Shown: positions 32,186 to 45,226 of the stretch, piece by piece
How the letters are laid out: each line of letters starts with the position of its first letter
Position numbering within the stretch: position 1 is the first letter of the stretch
Source of the DNA: Anaeramoeba flamelloides
Taxonomy: Eukaryota > Metamonada > Anaeramoebidae
NCBI GenBank assembly: GCA_027625915.1
Contig: JANTQA010000026.1
Location: 6,448,001-6,512,000 of the forward strand
Direction: 5' to 3'
DNA: 64,000 nucleotides
Made by a program: the position numbers and the translations under genes
The notes under the pieces: model-generated
Database searches by the model: none
What the model was told of the DNA's origin: nothing
The model's input: only the letters and a program-made list of their open reading frames with translations

Positions 32186-34243
32186 AGTGAATTTCTTAAT
32201 AGAAATATTTTTCCCTTTCGATCAATTGTTTGTGAGCTCTTGAATTGTATTCTTGTTGTTAAAATAATATATATACACTTTGTAAAATCTTCTTCAAATA
32301 ACTGTATTTCTTTTCACAAGAAGACCTGAACTTTAAATGATCGATGAAATCTCACAAAAAAATTACAAGTAAATATTGAACATGGTCTTGATATTCTATT
32401 ATTAAAAAAGAAATTCAAAAAATGAATTGTATAAAAATGAAAATTTTTTTTTTAAAAATTGAGTTAATTTTGAAAAATTTTCTTATCAAAAAAACAAAAC
32501 GAACATTTCCAATAATTAGTAAAAATATTTCAAAAAGTTATGAACAAAACCAATTTTGAATTTAATATTTGATAAAAATTACATGGAGTTTACTTTCAAT
32601 TTTGGCCTATTCTTGTTCATTATATTGTATTTCCAAAAATATGAGTTATTAGAAAAATAACAAAATAAAAGAACATATTTTATTATAATGTATTTTTTTA
32701 TACTCTGTGTGTAGATTTTTTATTATTTTATTCTTCTTTTTTATAATAATTTTTAATTTTTTATAAATAATTGAATTCAATATTTTTATTAGTTTTAAAT
32801 ATTTTTCGATGAATTTATCAGAAATAAACCTTTTTTAATATTATAATATATATTCATTCAAATTAAGTACATCATCTGATTTATATTTTCAATTAAAAAA
32901 AAGGGGTTGGCAGAGAAAATTAATATGATGGGATAAATTTGAGTTTATCCCTATCTTTTAAATTTAAATATCATTTTTTCAAAATATATCTTGATAATAA
33001 AGGATTTTTTGATTCCTAAATTATGATTTAGGAATTCGGGCAAATAAGAGGAATTAAAAACTCCGTTAAATAATAAAAAAAAAAAATCAAAAAGGATTTT
33101 TTTTTTTTGGTTGATAATTTGAGATATTTATAAAATTTTGTTTAGGGTTATCATATAACAAGGGTAAGCTTAAGATCAAGTAATATGTTATTGCTTTTAA
33201 ATGGTATGGCTGGTAATTGTTTAGTTTCTCTAAAAATTGAAGTATCAATTAGTAAAATTTATTGAACACATTAATTAAAAATGATCTTTGAATTAGTATA
33301 AAAAATAAATAATTTCTGAAAAAAATATGCATTTCAGCATAACTTTAAAGGTTTTATTATCAATATTCAGAATACAGGGTTACAAAATATTTTTCTTAAA
33401 TCTGTGGCGAAAGTTAGATTAATTGCTAAAAAATTCACTTTTTTTTTAAACAATTAAATAATTTACCCATAGAATTTTTTGACTAATTATTTCTAAAATA
33501 ATCGAAATTTTTTATCTTAGAAACATATTTATCAATAGGAAACAACACTAAATCAATCTTTGGTTTTTTATGTTGATATTTATTGATTTAATCTTTTAAA
33601 TTAAAAAAACATAAAAAAATAGTTACTTTTGGAAGTTCTAAATCTAAATTATTAAATACCAGAATACTGTATTTTCGGTTTCTATTTTTAGATCTGTTAA
33701 AGGAATTAAAAAAAAATATTAAAAATCAAATTTTTTTATTAGTGATAATTAGTAAAAAATGTAATAAATTTTGGGTAATAAGATTTATAAAAGATTTCCA
33801 AGAGTCACAGAAACTATTTGAGTCGTGTTTCACTAATAACATTTAAACTCAATCACAACATACTTTGTGATTATAGAAAAATCATATTTGTCATTATTCC
33901 CTTAAAAAGTGTTTAGGGGTAAAAAAGTAAATTTTATTAGTAACATTTCCCAAGTTAATAACCCAAAATAGAAAGAACCTGAGAACTGCCCAAACCCTAT
34001 TTACTATAATTGTGTTTATTAAAATAATTGGGAATACTTTAAAGTTGTATGTGTTGCATCTGCTTTAACAAGTAATAATCATATTTTTGGTTAATAAAAT
34101 TTCTTGTTTTGAAATAAATAAAATAAATGGGTGGTATTCTAAACGCGGGTTTGATGATATTAATGTTGAAATTATTTACTAGAATCATTTCCCAATTAAA
34201 AATAAGAAAAAATGTTATTTCAATTTTTAAAAATATTTTTGTA
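32186..34243. other. Gene-free AT-rich stretch
   Basis: I see no coding stretch, RNA gene or clear repeat beyond low-complexity A and T runs. Confidence 0.35.
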
Positions 34244-34439
34244 CAGTCAGTTTCACTTTTAAGGTACAAACTGTCAACGAAATTTAAGGCACAAAAAAAT
34301 CTCAAATTAAGGCACAAAATTTGTAATTTTTTTTTTACAAATTATTCTTACTAGAATTTGAATTTTGTGCTTTAATTTGAGATTTTTTTTGTGCCTTAAA
34401 TTTCGTTGAAAGTTTGTACCTTAAAAGTGAAACTGACTG
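34244..34439. mobile_element. Mariner-type palindromic MITE, copy 5 (best preserved)
   Basis: The ends CAGTCAGTTTCACTTTTAAG and its inverse are intact, with TA on both sides. It is 196 bp long. The inner halves differ by few bases, so this insertion is probably among the youngest of the five. Confidence 0.88.
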
Positions 34440-34863
34440 TATAACAATTCGAAGAAATGATAAAACAGTATTTTAAACCTAATTATTACAGTAATTTTTC
34501 AAATTATTTTACATCGTCCTCGATTGGTATTGATGATAGATTAATAGTTTATTCAATTTTAAATTCCAATTAAAGATAAATTTATATGTAAAAAATATTT
34601 TTTGTGTAAGGCTCCTTTAAGTTTGTGGGGATTGTGTAAACACGAATATAATTAACATCTAGAGAATAAATAAATATGAAATTAATATATATCTACATGG
34701 TTAAGTTGTTTTGTTTATTTTGGATTTTAATTATAAAAGGAAAATTGTAAAATAGAAATTTGTTTCATTTTTCTTTTTTCATTTCCCCTCTTACTAATAA
34801 ACCCTAAAAAGGAGAGGGTGTGGGTTTTGAATATCTTAAGTTGTATGATAATTTGTATTGTAT

Positions 34864-34866
<3 letters not shown>

Positions 34867-34912
<46 letters not shown>
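34867..34912. repeat. (AT)n microsatellite
   Basis: About 23 perfect AT units stand in intergenic DNA. The long uninterrupted tract suggests it is variable. Confidence 0.95.
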
Positions 34913-34915
<3 letters not shown>

Positions 34916-36290
34916 GTGGGCTTCCAATATTAGATGAAAGAATGAAGGTAAATTAAAAAAAGGGGATGATATCGACAATTATTCGGAATAAAAGGGGGTG
35001 GTATTTTTCTAATGAAGTTAAAAAAAAAATGGTATAAATTAGTTCAAGTGCTTCTACTTAATATATTATAACTATTATTCAAAGACATACTATTCATTAT
35101 TTTTGTATGTTCTCATATTTAAAAAAAAATTGTTTTTTTTTGAATTTTATGATGAATTTCTTTTTAAAATCTAAAGATTGATACTAAAATAATAGTGTTT
35201 TGGGGGTTGTGGATTATTATTTAGAATTCACAAAGGTAATTATTTGTAAATTTTTGCTAAATTGTGTGTTTATTCAACAATTATTAACAAATAAATCCAA
35301 AGACCGAAAGAATGTTTAATTTGTTTCCATTTTATAAAACTGGTTCGATTGTCTCTATATTGATAAAAAAAAATCCCAGAATTAATTATTTAATTTTAAA
35401 AAAACAAATGGAATTTTTTTTTGACAATTAACTAGTATTTCAAGATATGGTTAAGCAGTGTATATTAAATAGTAAAGTTTTAATATTTTGAAAATTCGAT
35501 CTTTAAATTTATATCGAAATGTAAATATTTTTTAAAAAAATTGTTTGTTTTTTTTTTTTTGATTATACAAGTATCATTTTTAATTGTTGATACAAACTTA
35601 TATTTTTATATTGTCAACAGCATTTTTAGAGAATTTGAATTCTCAGATGTCAATATTTTGGGTACCCAATGATAACTTACTTTCATTTTGGGGTTTCCAG
35701 TGGTTTGTGCACTCCATTTAGATTTTAAACTACAGTGTTATCTTTTTTTTCTATTTTATTCGTGGATAATGTACTATTTATATCTCTGGTTTTACAATAT
35801 CTTTTATATTTGTTTGCGCCTTTGTTTTTATATGTGATTGTTTTTAACTACACAAATTTTCGTAATAAAAAATGTAAATTTTATTCTAAGTTGTTTTTAT
35901 TATCTGCTAATTATTAGTTTGAACAAAAAAAAAAGATCTTCTAAACCACGTGAAAAATATCTTTTTAGAAACTAAATCTCTCAGTCTTATACTTTTGATA
36001 CATCATTTAATTGTTTTTTTTTTTTTGAGGTTGAATTTAACTGTATATTAACATTAAATTGCATCAATATCAAGTTGATTCAAAAGTTTAATAATTAATT
36101 TGAATAAAATCTTTAAAAATATCATCACCCATTAATTTTGCGAAGATCTTTGATATTATTTTCAGCTAAGAATGCGAAAATAATTTCAAACTTGAAAGAA
36201 AAATTTTGATTTACATTGATCATAATAATTCGTACACAAAGACGATAATTCGTGTTTTAAAATATTATCCATGCTTTTTTTTATTCGTAT
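34913..36290. other. Gene-free AT-rich stretch
   Basis: Nothing supportable. A hydrophobic open frame at 35735-35917 has no start context, splice sites or family match. Confidence 0.35.
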
Positions 36291-36700
36291 GCCAAGGTCA
36301 CATCAAATCTACTACCAAATAGTAAACCCAAGTTCAAATCAATTTTGAAAGTAAAACCCTTGATATTCCCAGTAAATTTTAAATTAGTACTGCAATTTGT
36401 TTAAAATTTGATCGAAATATTCTCAATTTTTTTGAGAATTTTTTTGATTTTTTGATGAGAAAAATTTTCTTACAAATTTACTCTATTTTTTAAGATAAAT
36501 TTTACAATTTAATCCTTCATTTTTAGAATTTCTTTTTAAATAATAGAACTTTAAGAAACCAGTGCCATATTTTTTTAAGGTTTATATTCGGTTTCCTTGA
36601 TTGTTATATATATAAGTCTTTTATAACAAAAAAACACGCTTTTTATTTGGAAAAATGTATTACATTTTTTTGCAGGCCTTATTTTGACTACAGTATTAAT
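36290..36700 (-). repeat. Repeat family F4, copy 3, uninterrupted
   Basis: The best reference copy of this family, in inverse orientation. It has ACCAAATAGTAAACCCAAGT, CAATTTTGAAAGTAAAACCC, GGTTTATATTCGGTTTCC and AAAAACACGCTTTTTAT. It shows the empty state of the sites where copies 2 and 4 carry insertions. Confidence 0.6.
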
Positions 36701-36789
36701 CAGAATTTTTTTTAATAACCCAAACTAGAGTTTAACAATCCTTGAAATAGGGGAAAAAAATAACCTGTTTTTGATTTGGATATACAATA

Positions 36790-37245
36790 TTTTGGTTGTT
36801 ATGTGATCGATCATTCAATATGGTATTAATTATCAAAGTTATTCAAAAATTCAATTTTTTTTTTTTTCAAAAATTCGAAATGAGGAGTGAAAAACTAAAG
36901 GTTTGGAAGGTATTTAGTATTTTTTTTTATTTTTTAGGTTTTCAAATGTTAATTTTTTTCTTTAGATGTTTTTTTAGGTAATAAAATATAATGATAAATA
37001 AAATTTTCAATCCATAACCCGCAATTCGGAATTTATTATAAAAAGTCTATCAAATTATTCGACTTGGACTCTTCAATTCAGATCACTGAAAAAAAAAAAA
37101 AAATTGTCAAAAATTGTCATTTTAAACCACTAACAAAATCCCTACCAAGCTCAAGATCGATCACCTAAGAACCAAACCAACAATCCACCACACACTACAT
37201 AAGATAATCTCTTTTCAATTTTCAGTGTTTGTAAACCTTAACCAA
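36790..37245. repeat. Inverted-repeat element, family F5, second copy
   Basis: The right arm, 37030-37240, matches 31980-32180: ACCAAGCTCAAGATCGATCA, CTAAGAACCAAACCAACAA and CATAAGATAATCTCTTTTCA. The left arm, 36795-36845, keeps only GTGATCGATCATTCAATATG and nearby words. Confidence 0.5.
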
Positions 37246-37957
37246 AAAATAATGTAAAAAGTCTTTTGATTGTTGATCAGATCCTATCAGATCTAGGGTT
37301 TAAAAGATTACCAATTTTCTAGGTAAAATTTCAGAGCTTACGAGTCTATTTCTTTATTGTAAAATTTTTTTTCTTTAATTCAATCTTTGAACAGAGTGAA
37401 ACAATTGTTTCGAAAAGAAATCGCAACTGTTAATTCAGAGTCTTTAATTATCAACCGATAATCACTGATATTATGAAAGTTGACTTTTTGATAGAACTTT
37501 TTTTTAAAAATTTTTTTTGTTCTAATTTTAGTTCGTTTGAAAAGAGTCATTTTTTAAATAAAATTCGATTTTCTCAAACGTAGTTAAGATGAAAATTCAT
37601 GAACAAACAAAACAAAACAGATCACATTCTTGGTTTCTAGTTTTTAAAAATAAAATTGGGCTTTGTAAAAAACGAAAAGAATGTTTTTCTTCCAAAGAAC
37701 TAGAAAAACGCATAGGGTTTTATTCAACGTCCTTTTTTGTAGTTTTTTTAAAAATTACGCTTTTTTTGAGAATTATTTTCTGAAAAACATTTTTTCTTTT
37801 TTTAATTCAAGATTTACTAACACTTACACAAGTAATTTTTTTTCGAAAATTTTTTCTTTTGATTCAAAAAATTTTGTACAATAGTTACCCAGTCCACTAA
37901 TTAGCAATTGTCTGTTCTTTTTTTTTTTTTATTTTTTTTTTTTTATCGAATTTATAG

Positions 37958-38644
37958 TGACTAACTACTGGGACACAAGCTTTCTCCAATGTTTATCTGA
38001 CATACCAGTCTGTAAGTTTTTTTTTCTTCGAATATTTATTTTCATCTTGCGAATACTAAATCGCAAACAAAACCAAACTAAACTTAACTAAAAATTATTC
38101 AAAACAAACTTTAATTCTCAAACTAACTTAACTTCGCATTTCTTAGGTTTGAAAACTATCTTTTGCCCATGCTTAGTACTTGCTGGTAACAAAGCCGGTG
38201 CTGACGAAAGAGAATGTAATTTGTGTGATTGTTTATGTAAGTATCTCTTATAACATTTCACAAAAAATAAAAAACAAAAACTTGGTTCCTTTGTTATTGA
38301 ATTTTCTTTTTTCTTTATTTTTGAAATTTATTCTCACTTGCTCTTCTTAATTTACAATAGGTTGCCCACGTGAATATTTCACAAGACAACAAATTAGAAG
38401 TAAATACGGATTTGAAGAATCTGTCTTAATGGATTGTCTTATGACTACACCACCATTATTAATGTTAGCTTTATGTCAAGACGTAAGCCTTTCCTTCTTA
38501 ATTATTTTATTATTTTTCTTCTTTCTACTTAATACCCTTATTAACAAGCTAATTCTTTTGGACCAAAATAACTTTTTTTTTTTTTTTTTTTCTTCTTGTA
38601 CACAATAGGCTCGTGAACTTAAAGCAAGAAAAGACATGAAATAA
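37958..38644 (+). CDS. PLAC8 family cysteine-rich protein (four exons)
   Basis: Exons 37958-38011, 38147-38236, 38361-38482 and 38609-38644 join in frame. Introns are 124-135 bp with GTAAG donors and TTAG/ATAG acceptors. The product reads WDTSFLQCLSDIPVCLKTIF, CPCLVLAGNKAG, CNLCDCLCCPREYFTRQQIR, SKYGFEESVLMDCLMTTPP, LLMLALCQDARELKAR. This is the PLAC8 pattern: F-x-C, C-P-C, a middle Cys cluster, R-x-x-IR-x-KYG, DC, then C-x-x-ARE-L. Family members sit in the plasma membrane and act in cell-size control or metal handling; the role here is not deducible. The first listed exon starts mid-codon (two bases, TG). An A from an upstream exon would make ATG. A donor at 37832 (ACACAA then GTAATT) supplies one, giving about 100 residues, but the true 5' end is unproven. 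Confidence 0.85.
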
Positions 38645-41330
38645 ATGCTTTAATTATTTTAGATCATTTTGCTGTGGCGAAGTTTCTTCATTTAAATTAA
38701 TTGATTAATCCTTTTTATTTATTTATTTATTTTTTTTTTTATTATACTTTTTCTTTTTTTTTTTTGATTGATTTATTTTTTTTTTCTTATTTAATGTGAT
38801 TCGTCACTTGAACTTAGAACAAACCTGTCCTTGCTTTTTAAGACTTTTACCTACTAAATATAACAGATCACTTTTTTTTTTAATTTTTTTTTTTAAAATT
38901 TATTTTTTTTTGTTTAAATGGAAATTGATTTTCCCATAAAATCTAAAAACCATTTCTTTTCTTTTTTTTTTTTATATTTTTATTTGAAGAACAAATAACA
39001 ATCCCACCTCACTACCAAACTGTTATAAAAAGAAATCCAATTTTCAACAAAACTAAAATCAAAAACAATTCTCAAAACACTTGATCCACACCAAAAAAAA
39101 CCACTCGTTCATTTTCAAATACCTTCCAAACCTTTATGTTGTTCTTCCAGTCCTGACAATTCTAAAATTTTGAAATTCCTTCAAAGTTTTTTCTCGAAAG
39201 CAGTCCAAAGTTTTTTTAATATTTTTTCTCGAGAGGGTTTGAACTTTTTTTGTTTGGCTATATTATTACTTTGTGTCTATCTTTCTTCAATAGAATCAAT
39301 TTAACTTTAGTTAATCAGTTTTAATTTAGAACTTCAGGATTAGTGATTAAAATAGATTGATTTTTTTTTCTTTTTCGGTTGATTGCTACTTTACAACAGA
39401 ATCTGAATAAAAAAAAAAGATCAGATGAAATTTTTTATCGTTTATTCTTAAAATACTAGGAATAGATTTTTTGTATGACTATGTTGGGGTTAACTTAATT
39501 TTTGCTTCTGAACGTGATTAAAAGAGTTATTAGTAAAATCAAAAGTTTTTTGTCTCTCTTAAATAGAAAAAAAAATCTATTATTAAAATAGTTATATAAA
39601 ATTTTAGGGTTTTGATAAAAGCTATTATATAAATTATTCTCTTTGATAAATTTATATAAATGTTTGACTTTTGGTTCAATTACCATTTTTTTATGTCTCT
39701 TCAACCAACTTTTAAAATATTTTTATTTTTTCAAATAAAGTCTTGGTGTTCATGAATTTACAAGTTTTCTTTGTATTTTGACCATTAAAATTCTTTCTTT
39801 ATGGAGCATAAAAATATTTTAAAAATAGTAAAGTGAACAAAAAAGTTCAAAACACCTTTTTTTTGAATTAATCAATATCTGATTACATTCTAGAGAAAAT
39901 CATATTGTATATGAAACAAATACAAAAATTCAAAACATAAATTTTTGAAGAATGGAAGTCCAATTTAGTAAATTTTCTTTGAAATAGTATTACTTTTTAC
40001 CTTTGAGTTGTTCGTAAATTGGCAATCAAAAAAAAATTTGAAAAAATGTTGATCCTTCATAACTGTTTGTAGAGTAAAAAATCAAATTTTGATAGTTTCT
40101 CCTTTAGTAAATTTTGTAGCATTTTTAAATTGAATCTAACAGATACTCGATCCACGACAATGGAAACCTTTATGACAATTGAAAAATATTTCAAAAATCT
40201 TTCAAATATTTGACATTCCAATCATGGGTTTCTACACGAGATTAAACAACTGTTAAATTACAACCGTTCCAACCCTAGCATACTATGTTATAAAAAATAA
40301 AAGTATTTTAGATGATAAATCACAAATTAGTGATGAAATTTTATTATAAACAATAAAATTTTATAGAAAAGAAAAAAAAAAAAATCAATAACCATAAAAA
40401 TTATTTCTTTTTTATTTTTAAAAAAAGTACCGCCTAATTTTTTTTTGTACCAGATGAAATAAATTAATACTATAAAAATATTATAGAGATGATTTATTAT
40501 TGACTTTTTTTCTTAAGATTCACATTAAAATTTTACAATTTTTTGTTTTTATTTGTTAATCAATTTCCAAAATCTAAAGATTGAAACCAAAGTAATAGTA
40601 TCGAGTATTTGGCTTTTTGAAACCCCAAAAGAAACATTTTTTTTTTTCAATTATTTTAATTTCACTATTTACATAATTATTAATAAAAAAAAAAGAATAA
40701 TTCAAAAGTTTCCTTTACCCTAAGTTAATTATATTGTCTATATAACTAAAATTTATAAGAAATAATTTCAGGGAACTAATCCTTAACTTTAGAATTTAAT
40801 TTATATAGTCACTGATCTACATTCCATATAACATTGAGATTTTTTTTTTTAAAATAACTGAAATTTGAAGATCAATAATTTAAAATTGAAATATTTTTAA
40901 AAATTTCTTTTTTTTTTTTTTATGAATAGAAAGATTATTTTAATTGATAAGATCGAATCTTTATAAAATTTCACAAATAGGACACTGTGATTCATTTTAA
41001 GTATAAATCAATAATTGGGTATATTTTCAACAACCATTTTTTATTTTTTGACTTCTCGAAGGTAGATGCTAATCACTAATTTAAAAAAATGAAACACCAC
41101 TTGGTCAAAAACAACACATGTTCAGTGTTCAAAACCTATAAGTTCCAAATCCAAACAATATTTTTTTTTTATAATTCTTGTTGCAATATATCTTTAATAT
41201 AATTATCCAATTATTATACCTCAATTCAAATACATTTTGAAGTTAAACCCATTAAAGTTTTACAGAAATTTTAAATTATGTATTTAATTTCGTTTAGTTT
41301 GTTTGTACAGTTTGTTAGATAGCCCATATT
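38645..41330. other. Gene-free AT-rich stretch
   Basis: Follows the PLAC8 gene, beginning with its T-rich 3' UTR. No conserved frame, tRNA or repeat boundary is visible. The open frame at 39495-39704 (minus) has no recognisable motif. Confidence 0.35.
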
Positions 41331-43300
41331 TCCCTTGGTTGGTGTATTTTTGAAAAGTAATAGTATTGTTTTTGTAAATAACTGTCCCCCCCCCCCTTTT
41401 TTTTTTTTTTTTCAATACTTTTTCTTTTTTTCTTTAACTTTGGTTTTTTGGTTTTTATTTTGTGTTTAATGAAAAATACAGTTTAGTATAAATATACTTT
41501 CAAATCAAACAATATTTACAATTGACCATAGAACCAATGTGTTTTTTTCTTCAGCCTTCAAGACCAATATCCTCATAAAAGAAGATCTAATTCAACTAAA
41601 TTTAACCAAAACAACGCCAAAATACACAACGCCAAAAATTTAAATCTGAATAAATACAAAAAAAAAAAAAAATAAAAAGGATAAAAAGAGATTCTTAAAA
41701 ACTTTTTTGGTGGTATCTCCACAGAAACAAAAATGATATTAAATCTTCAAAAGTATTTGGAAAAATAAATGCACAAAAAAATAATGACATTTTCCCTTTT
41801 TCCTTGAAGTCAATCGCCCATAAGCCAAATCTTGTAAATGTATGGTTTTATTTATTTATTTGGTTCTTTTTTTTTTTTTTTTTGGCTATATTGGATGAGA
41901 TAAGAATCCTCAAGCAAAACAATATGCCATATTGACTAAAAAGTTATTTAGCAGATATTTTATATAATTAATATTCTACAAGAGCATGTACAATGACCAA
42001 ATTATTTAAAAATCAATTCTTTTTCAAAGATTTTCATAAAGATAACAAATTAAATCTCTCACGAAAGATCAATTTTTAAATATTATATGCAGATCTTTCA
42101 ATTTTTCATTCAATTAGAAGAAATAATATTATGAAAACTTTGAAAAAAAATTTTCATTTAATAACACAGAGAATAACAGTACGATTCTCAAGATACACTT
42201 CCTTTTTTAAAAATAAACACACTTTTGAAAACTTTTCATTTCAACAACATAAAAATTAAAAACAATCAAAAAAGTTAAAAAAACAACACTTAAAAACACT
42301 AGGTTGAATATATATATATATTTATATATATAAACCAACACAATTTATTTCACAAATATCAATTGTTCCCAATTTTTTTCAAAATTTTATGTATTGTTTT
42401 TGTAAATAATTGTTTTACTTTTTGAAAACGGCTTTTTTTTGTTTTTAATTGTTGTTTTTGAAATTTATTCGATACTTCCTAAAAAATACAGTTTTGCACT
42501 ACTGTGCATTTCAAATCAAAAAGTGTTTACAATATTACATTTTACCAAATCATTACCCCACTACCATCCAACTTCAGTCATCCTATTTTAGAACCTACCC
42601 AATCAAAATTAAATACAAACTTTTCACCAAAATCTACAACCGCCAAATCTTCCAGATTGAACAAAAAAATCATCAACGGTAAATATATGAAACTTTACTG
42701 AAAAACTGTTTCGTAGCTATATAATGTTCACAAATGATTTCTTCAATTTTCAAGCTTTTTTGAAAAAAAATATGATTTAAAAATTTCACTTTATTTTCTT
42801 TTTATATTTTGGTCAATTAGCTTTTATAATTAACTCTTCTAATTCGTGATCTTTGTTTATTTATTTAACTGGTTCATTTTTGTGATATATATTGGACGAA
42901 CCAAGAATAATACATGGGACAATATTTCAGAATTGATAAATAAGTTAATCAGCTGAAATTTTATACCATTAAAATTCTACAAGAGCATTATTCAAATCAT
43001 TAAAAATAAATTTTCAATTTTACAAAGTTTAATAATGAGAGGGAATTAGATCTCTAAAAATATCAATTCTCATTGAATAATGAAGATCTTTAGACTTTCA
43101 TTTAATTACAAGTTATTAATATTCTGAGTATTTTTGAAAAACAATTTTTGATTATCTTGGATGAATATAAAGTATTATGATCAAACTAAACTTCTTGTTG
43201 AAAAATAAACACACCCTTGAAAACTTTTAATTTCCTTAAAAAATCAAAAAGTGAAATTATTATCAAACAATTATCAAAACAACAATGAAAAATCAAAAAA
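41330..43300 (+). repeat. Diverged tandem duplication of about 1 kb
   Basis: About 41340-42330 corresponds to about 42375-43300 in the same order. Shared words are GTATTGTTTTTGTAAATAA, AAAAATACAGTTT, TTTCAAATCAAA, then CGCCAAA-containing C-rich stretches, CAAGAGCAT, and AATAAACACAC(T/C)(T/C)TTGAAAACTTTT. A run of about twelve C followed by T stands at 41384-41412 in the first copy only. The open frames in the second copy are not preserved in the first. Confidence 0.55.
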
Positions 43301-43817
43301 TTCCAAAATAAAAATAAAAAGTTAAAATAAAATGTATATTCAATTCAACATGGACTATTAAAAAAACTGTATGGTAAACAAGTTCCAAGAATGTCTTTTT
43401 TTTTTGAATAATTCCAAAGAGGAAAGTTTCATTTTTTACATTTTTTTTAAGAGTACAATCTTTGTAAATCAATATCCTATTAACCCACTCTTTATTGACC
43501 TTTTTGTTGAATATTTAAGATGTAAACTTTCTGAAAAAAGAAACTCTTTATATTATTTACAGTGATCAAAATAATGCTTGAAGAAGGACTATTATTCGTA
43601 TTTCAAAATATAATCCTACCGTGTTTTTTTTTCTTCTTGTTCCAAGTCAACATACAATCAACTACCAAATAGTATACTTGAGTCCAAATCAATTTTGAAA
43701 GTAAACATCTTGATCTTTTCAGTAAAATTTAAATTAGTGCTGCAATTTGTTGAAAATTTTTCATAATATTCTCAATTTTTTGTGAAATTTTTTATTTTTT
43801 TGATGATAATAATTTTC

Positions 43818-44456
43818 TTAAGGTCTTCATCTCGATTATTTTTTTTTGACCAATTTCTAAATAAGGGTTTATTATCTAGAAATAAGTTTAATATTGAAAA
43901 TAAATAGGGTCTTTCAAATCTTAGGAATTTGCAAAAAACTTTTTCAATCTCTAATAATTTTAGTAAAATCTATTTACTGTTGAGAGAAAAATGAAAGACA
44001 GAGAAAAATAGTTGGAAACCCTTTTTAATTGGGAAAATTACTGAAAATGATTTTTAATTTCAATCGTTTGTGAAATAACTAAAGAAAATAACAATAATCT
44101 ACTTATTTGAATAACGATTAATGTAATTCTACTTTTTCAAAACCTTATCTCTTATAATCTAAATCAAGTTTAAAAATTAACATTTTCAGAATTAATAGTA
44201 AACTTTACTAAAACTTGGATTTTTGTTAAAATAGCATGATCTACTTTGGTTATCAACCATTCAAATGAGTATTCTACACAAACCACATATTAATGAACTT
44301 GTAATACCTTTAAACCTGGATTTATATAAAATTCACCTAGTTACCAATAGGATTTGATTTTCTATTTTACTAATGTTCCCAATTAAAAATGGTGTCCAAC
44401 CATTTTTCTATTTCCAACATTTTTCTCTCAACAGTTAATAGAGATTGATCCAGTAA
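43818..44456. mobile_element. TTAA-flanked MITE, copy 3, split by another element
   Basis: The outer ends TTAAGGTCTTCATCTCG and AATAGAGATTGATCCAGTAA are decayed versions of the family ends. The left 160 bp match the other copies (GACCAATTTCTAAATAAGGG, TTATCTAGAAAT). The right 20 bp are separated from them by the insert 43977-44433. Confidence 0.6.
43977..44433. mobile_element. Inverted-repeat element nested in the MITE
   Basis: It opens CTGTTGAGAGAAAAATG and closes with the inverse, CATTTTTCTCTCAACAG. Inner arm words also pair (AAAAATAGTTGGA with TCCAACCATTTTTCTA-like; TTTTTAATTGGGAAAA with TTCCCAATTAAAAA). TTA stands directly outside each end, suggesting a 3-bp TTA target duplication as in PIF/Harbinger elements. 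I see no second copy in the window. Confidence 0.55.
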
Positions 44457-45226
44457 AAATTAACTCTATTTTTTGAAATAAATTTTACAATTTGATCTTT
44501 CATTTTTATATTTTCTTATTAAATAATAGAAATTTAACAAACCAATACTTTATTTATTTAGGGTTTATTATCAGTTTCTTTTTTTGGTGGGTTGATGTAT
44601 AAGTCTTCTATAACAAAAAAACACGATTTTTATTTTGAAACTTGAATTAAATGTTTTATGTACACTTTATTTTGACAACAGAATATGGGTTTATTTCCTT
44701 GACAGTTTTGTTTTTAAAATAAAAAGAATAAAATAGATCACCAGAGCACCCCCCGAAGAGGAAAAACCAGAGTCTAATCAGTTTGATTAAGCAATTAGTT
44801 GAAAATTTTATCAACTTAGAAACATAAACAATCTTCAAATACTTTATATAAAAATCTCAGTAAAAAAATAATGAAAAGAAAATTTTAACAATTTAGTTTT
44901 GAATAAAGAGAACAATTTAATGTTTGGTAACAAGACAACATGTTGTTTAAAATTGTAATAAAGATGTTTTAATATTGTTAATTAAATTTCTCAACCTTTC
45001 CGTTAAATTTTTTTTCTATTTTTTTTCAAAAAAAATTAAACAAAAAATGAATATTTTCAGAACTTCAATATTTTATCATAATCCAAAATTTTTGATATAT
45101 TTCCATTCTATATTTTTCTGATAAAACATTTTGTTAATTATTCTTTTAAAATTATTCATTTTTTTTCTTTATTTATTTTTCAAAAAAACACACAACAAAA
45201 TAAAATAAATAAATCAAACACAAAAT

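Larger units (their letters stand above)
43600..44680 (-). repeat. Repeat family F4, copy 4, carrying nested insertions
   Basis: The outer parts 43600-43817 and about 44457-44680 match the uninterrupted copy at 36290-36700. The 640 bp between them are a TTAA-type MITE that itself contains another inverted-repeat element (see next entries). Confidence 0.65.

Noticed and set aside
34867-34978. Open frame through the (AT)n tract (Tyr-Ile repeats)
   Set aside because: Simple-sequence artefact.
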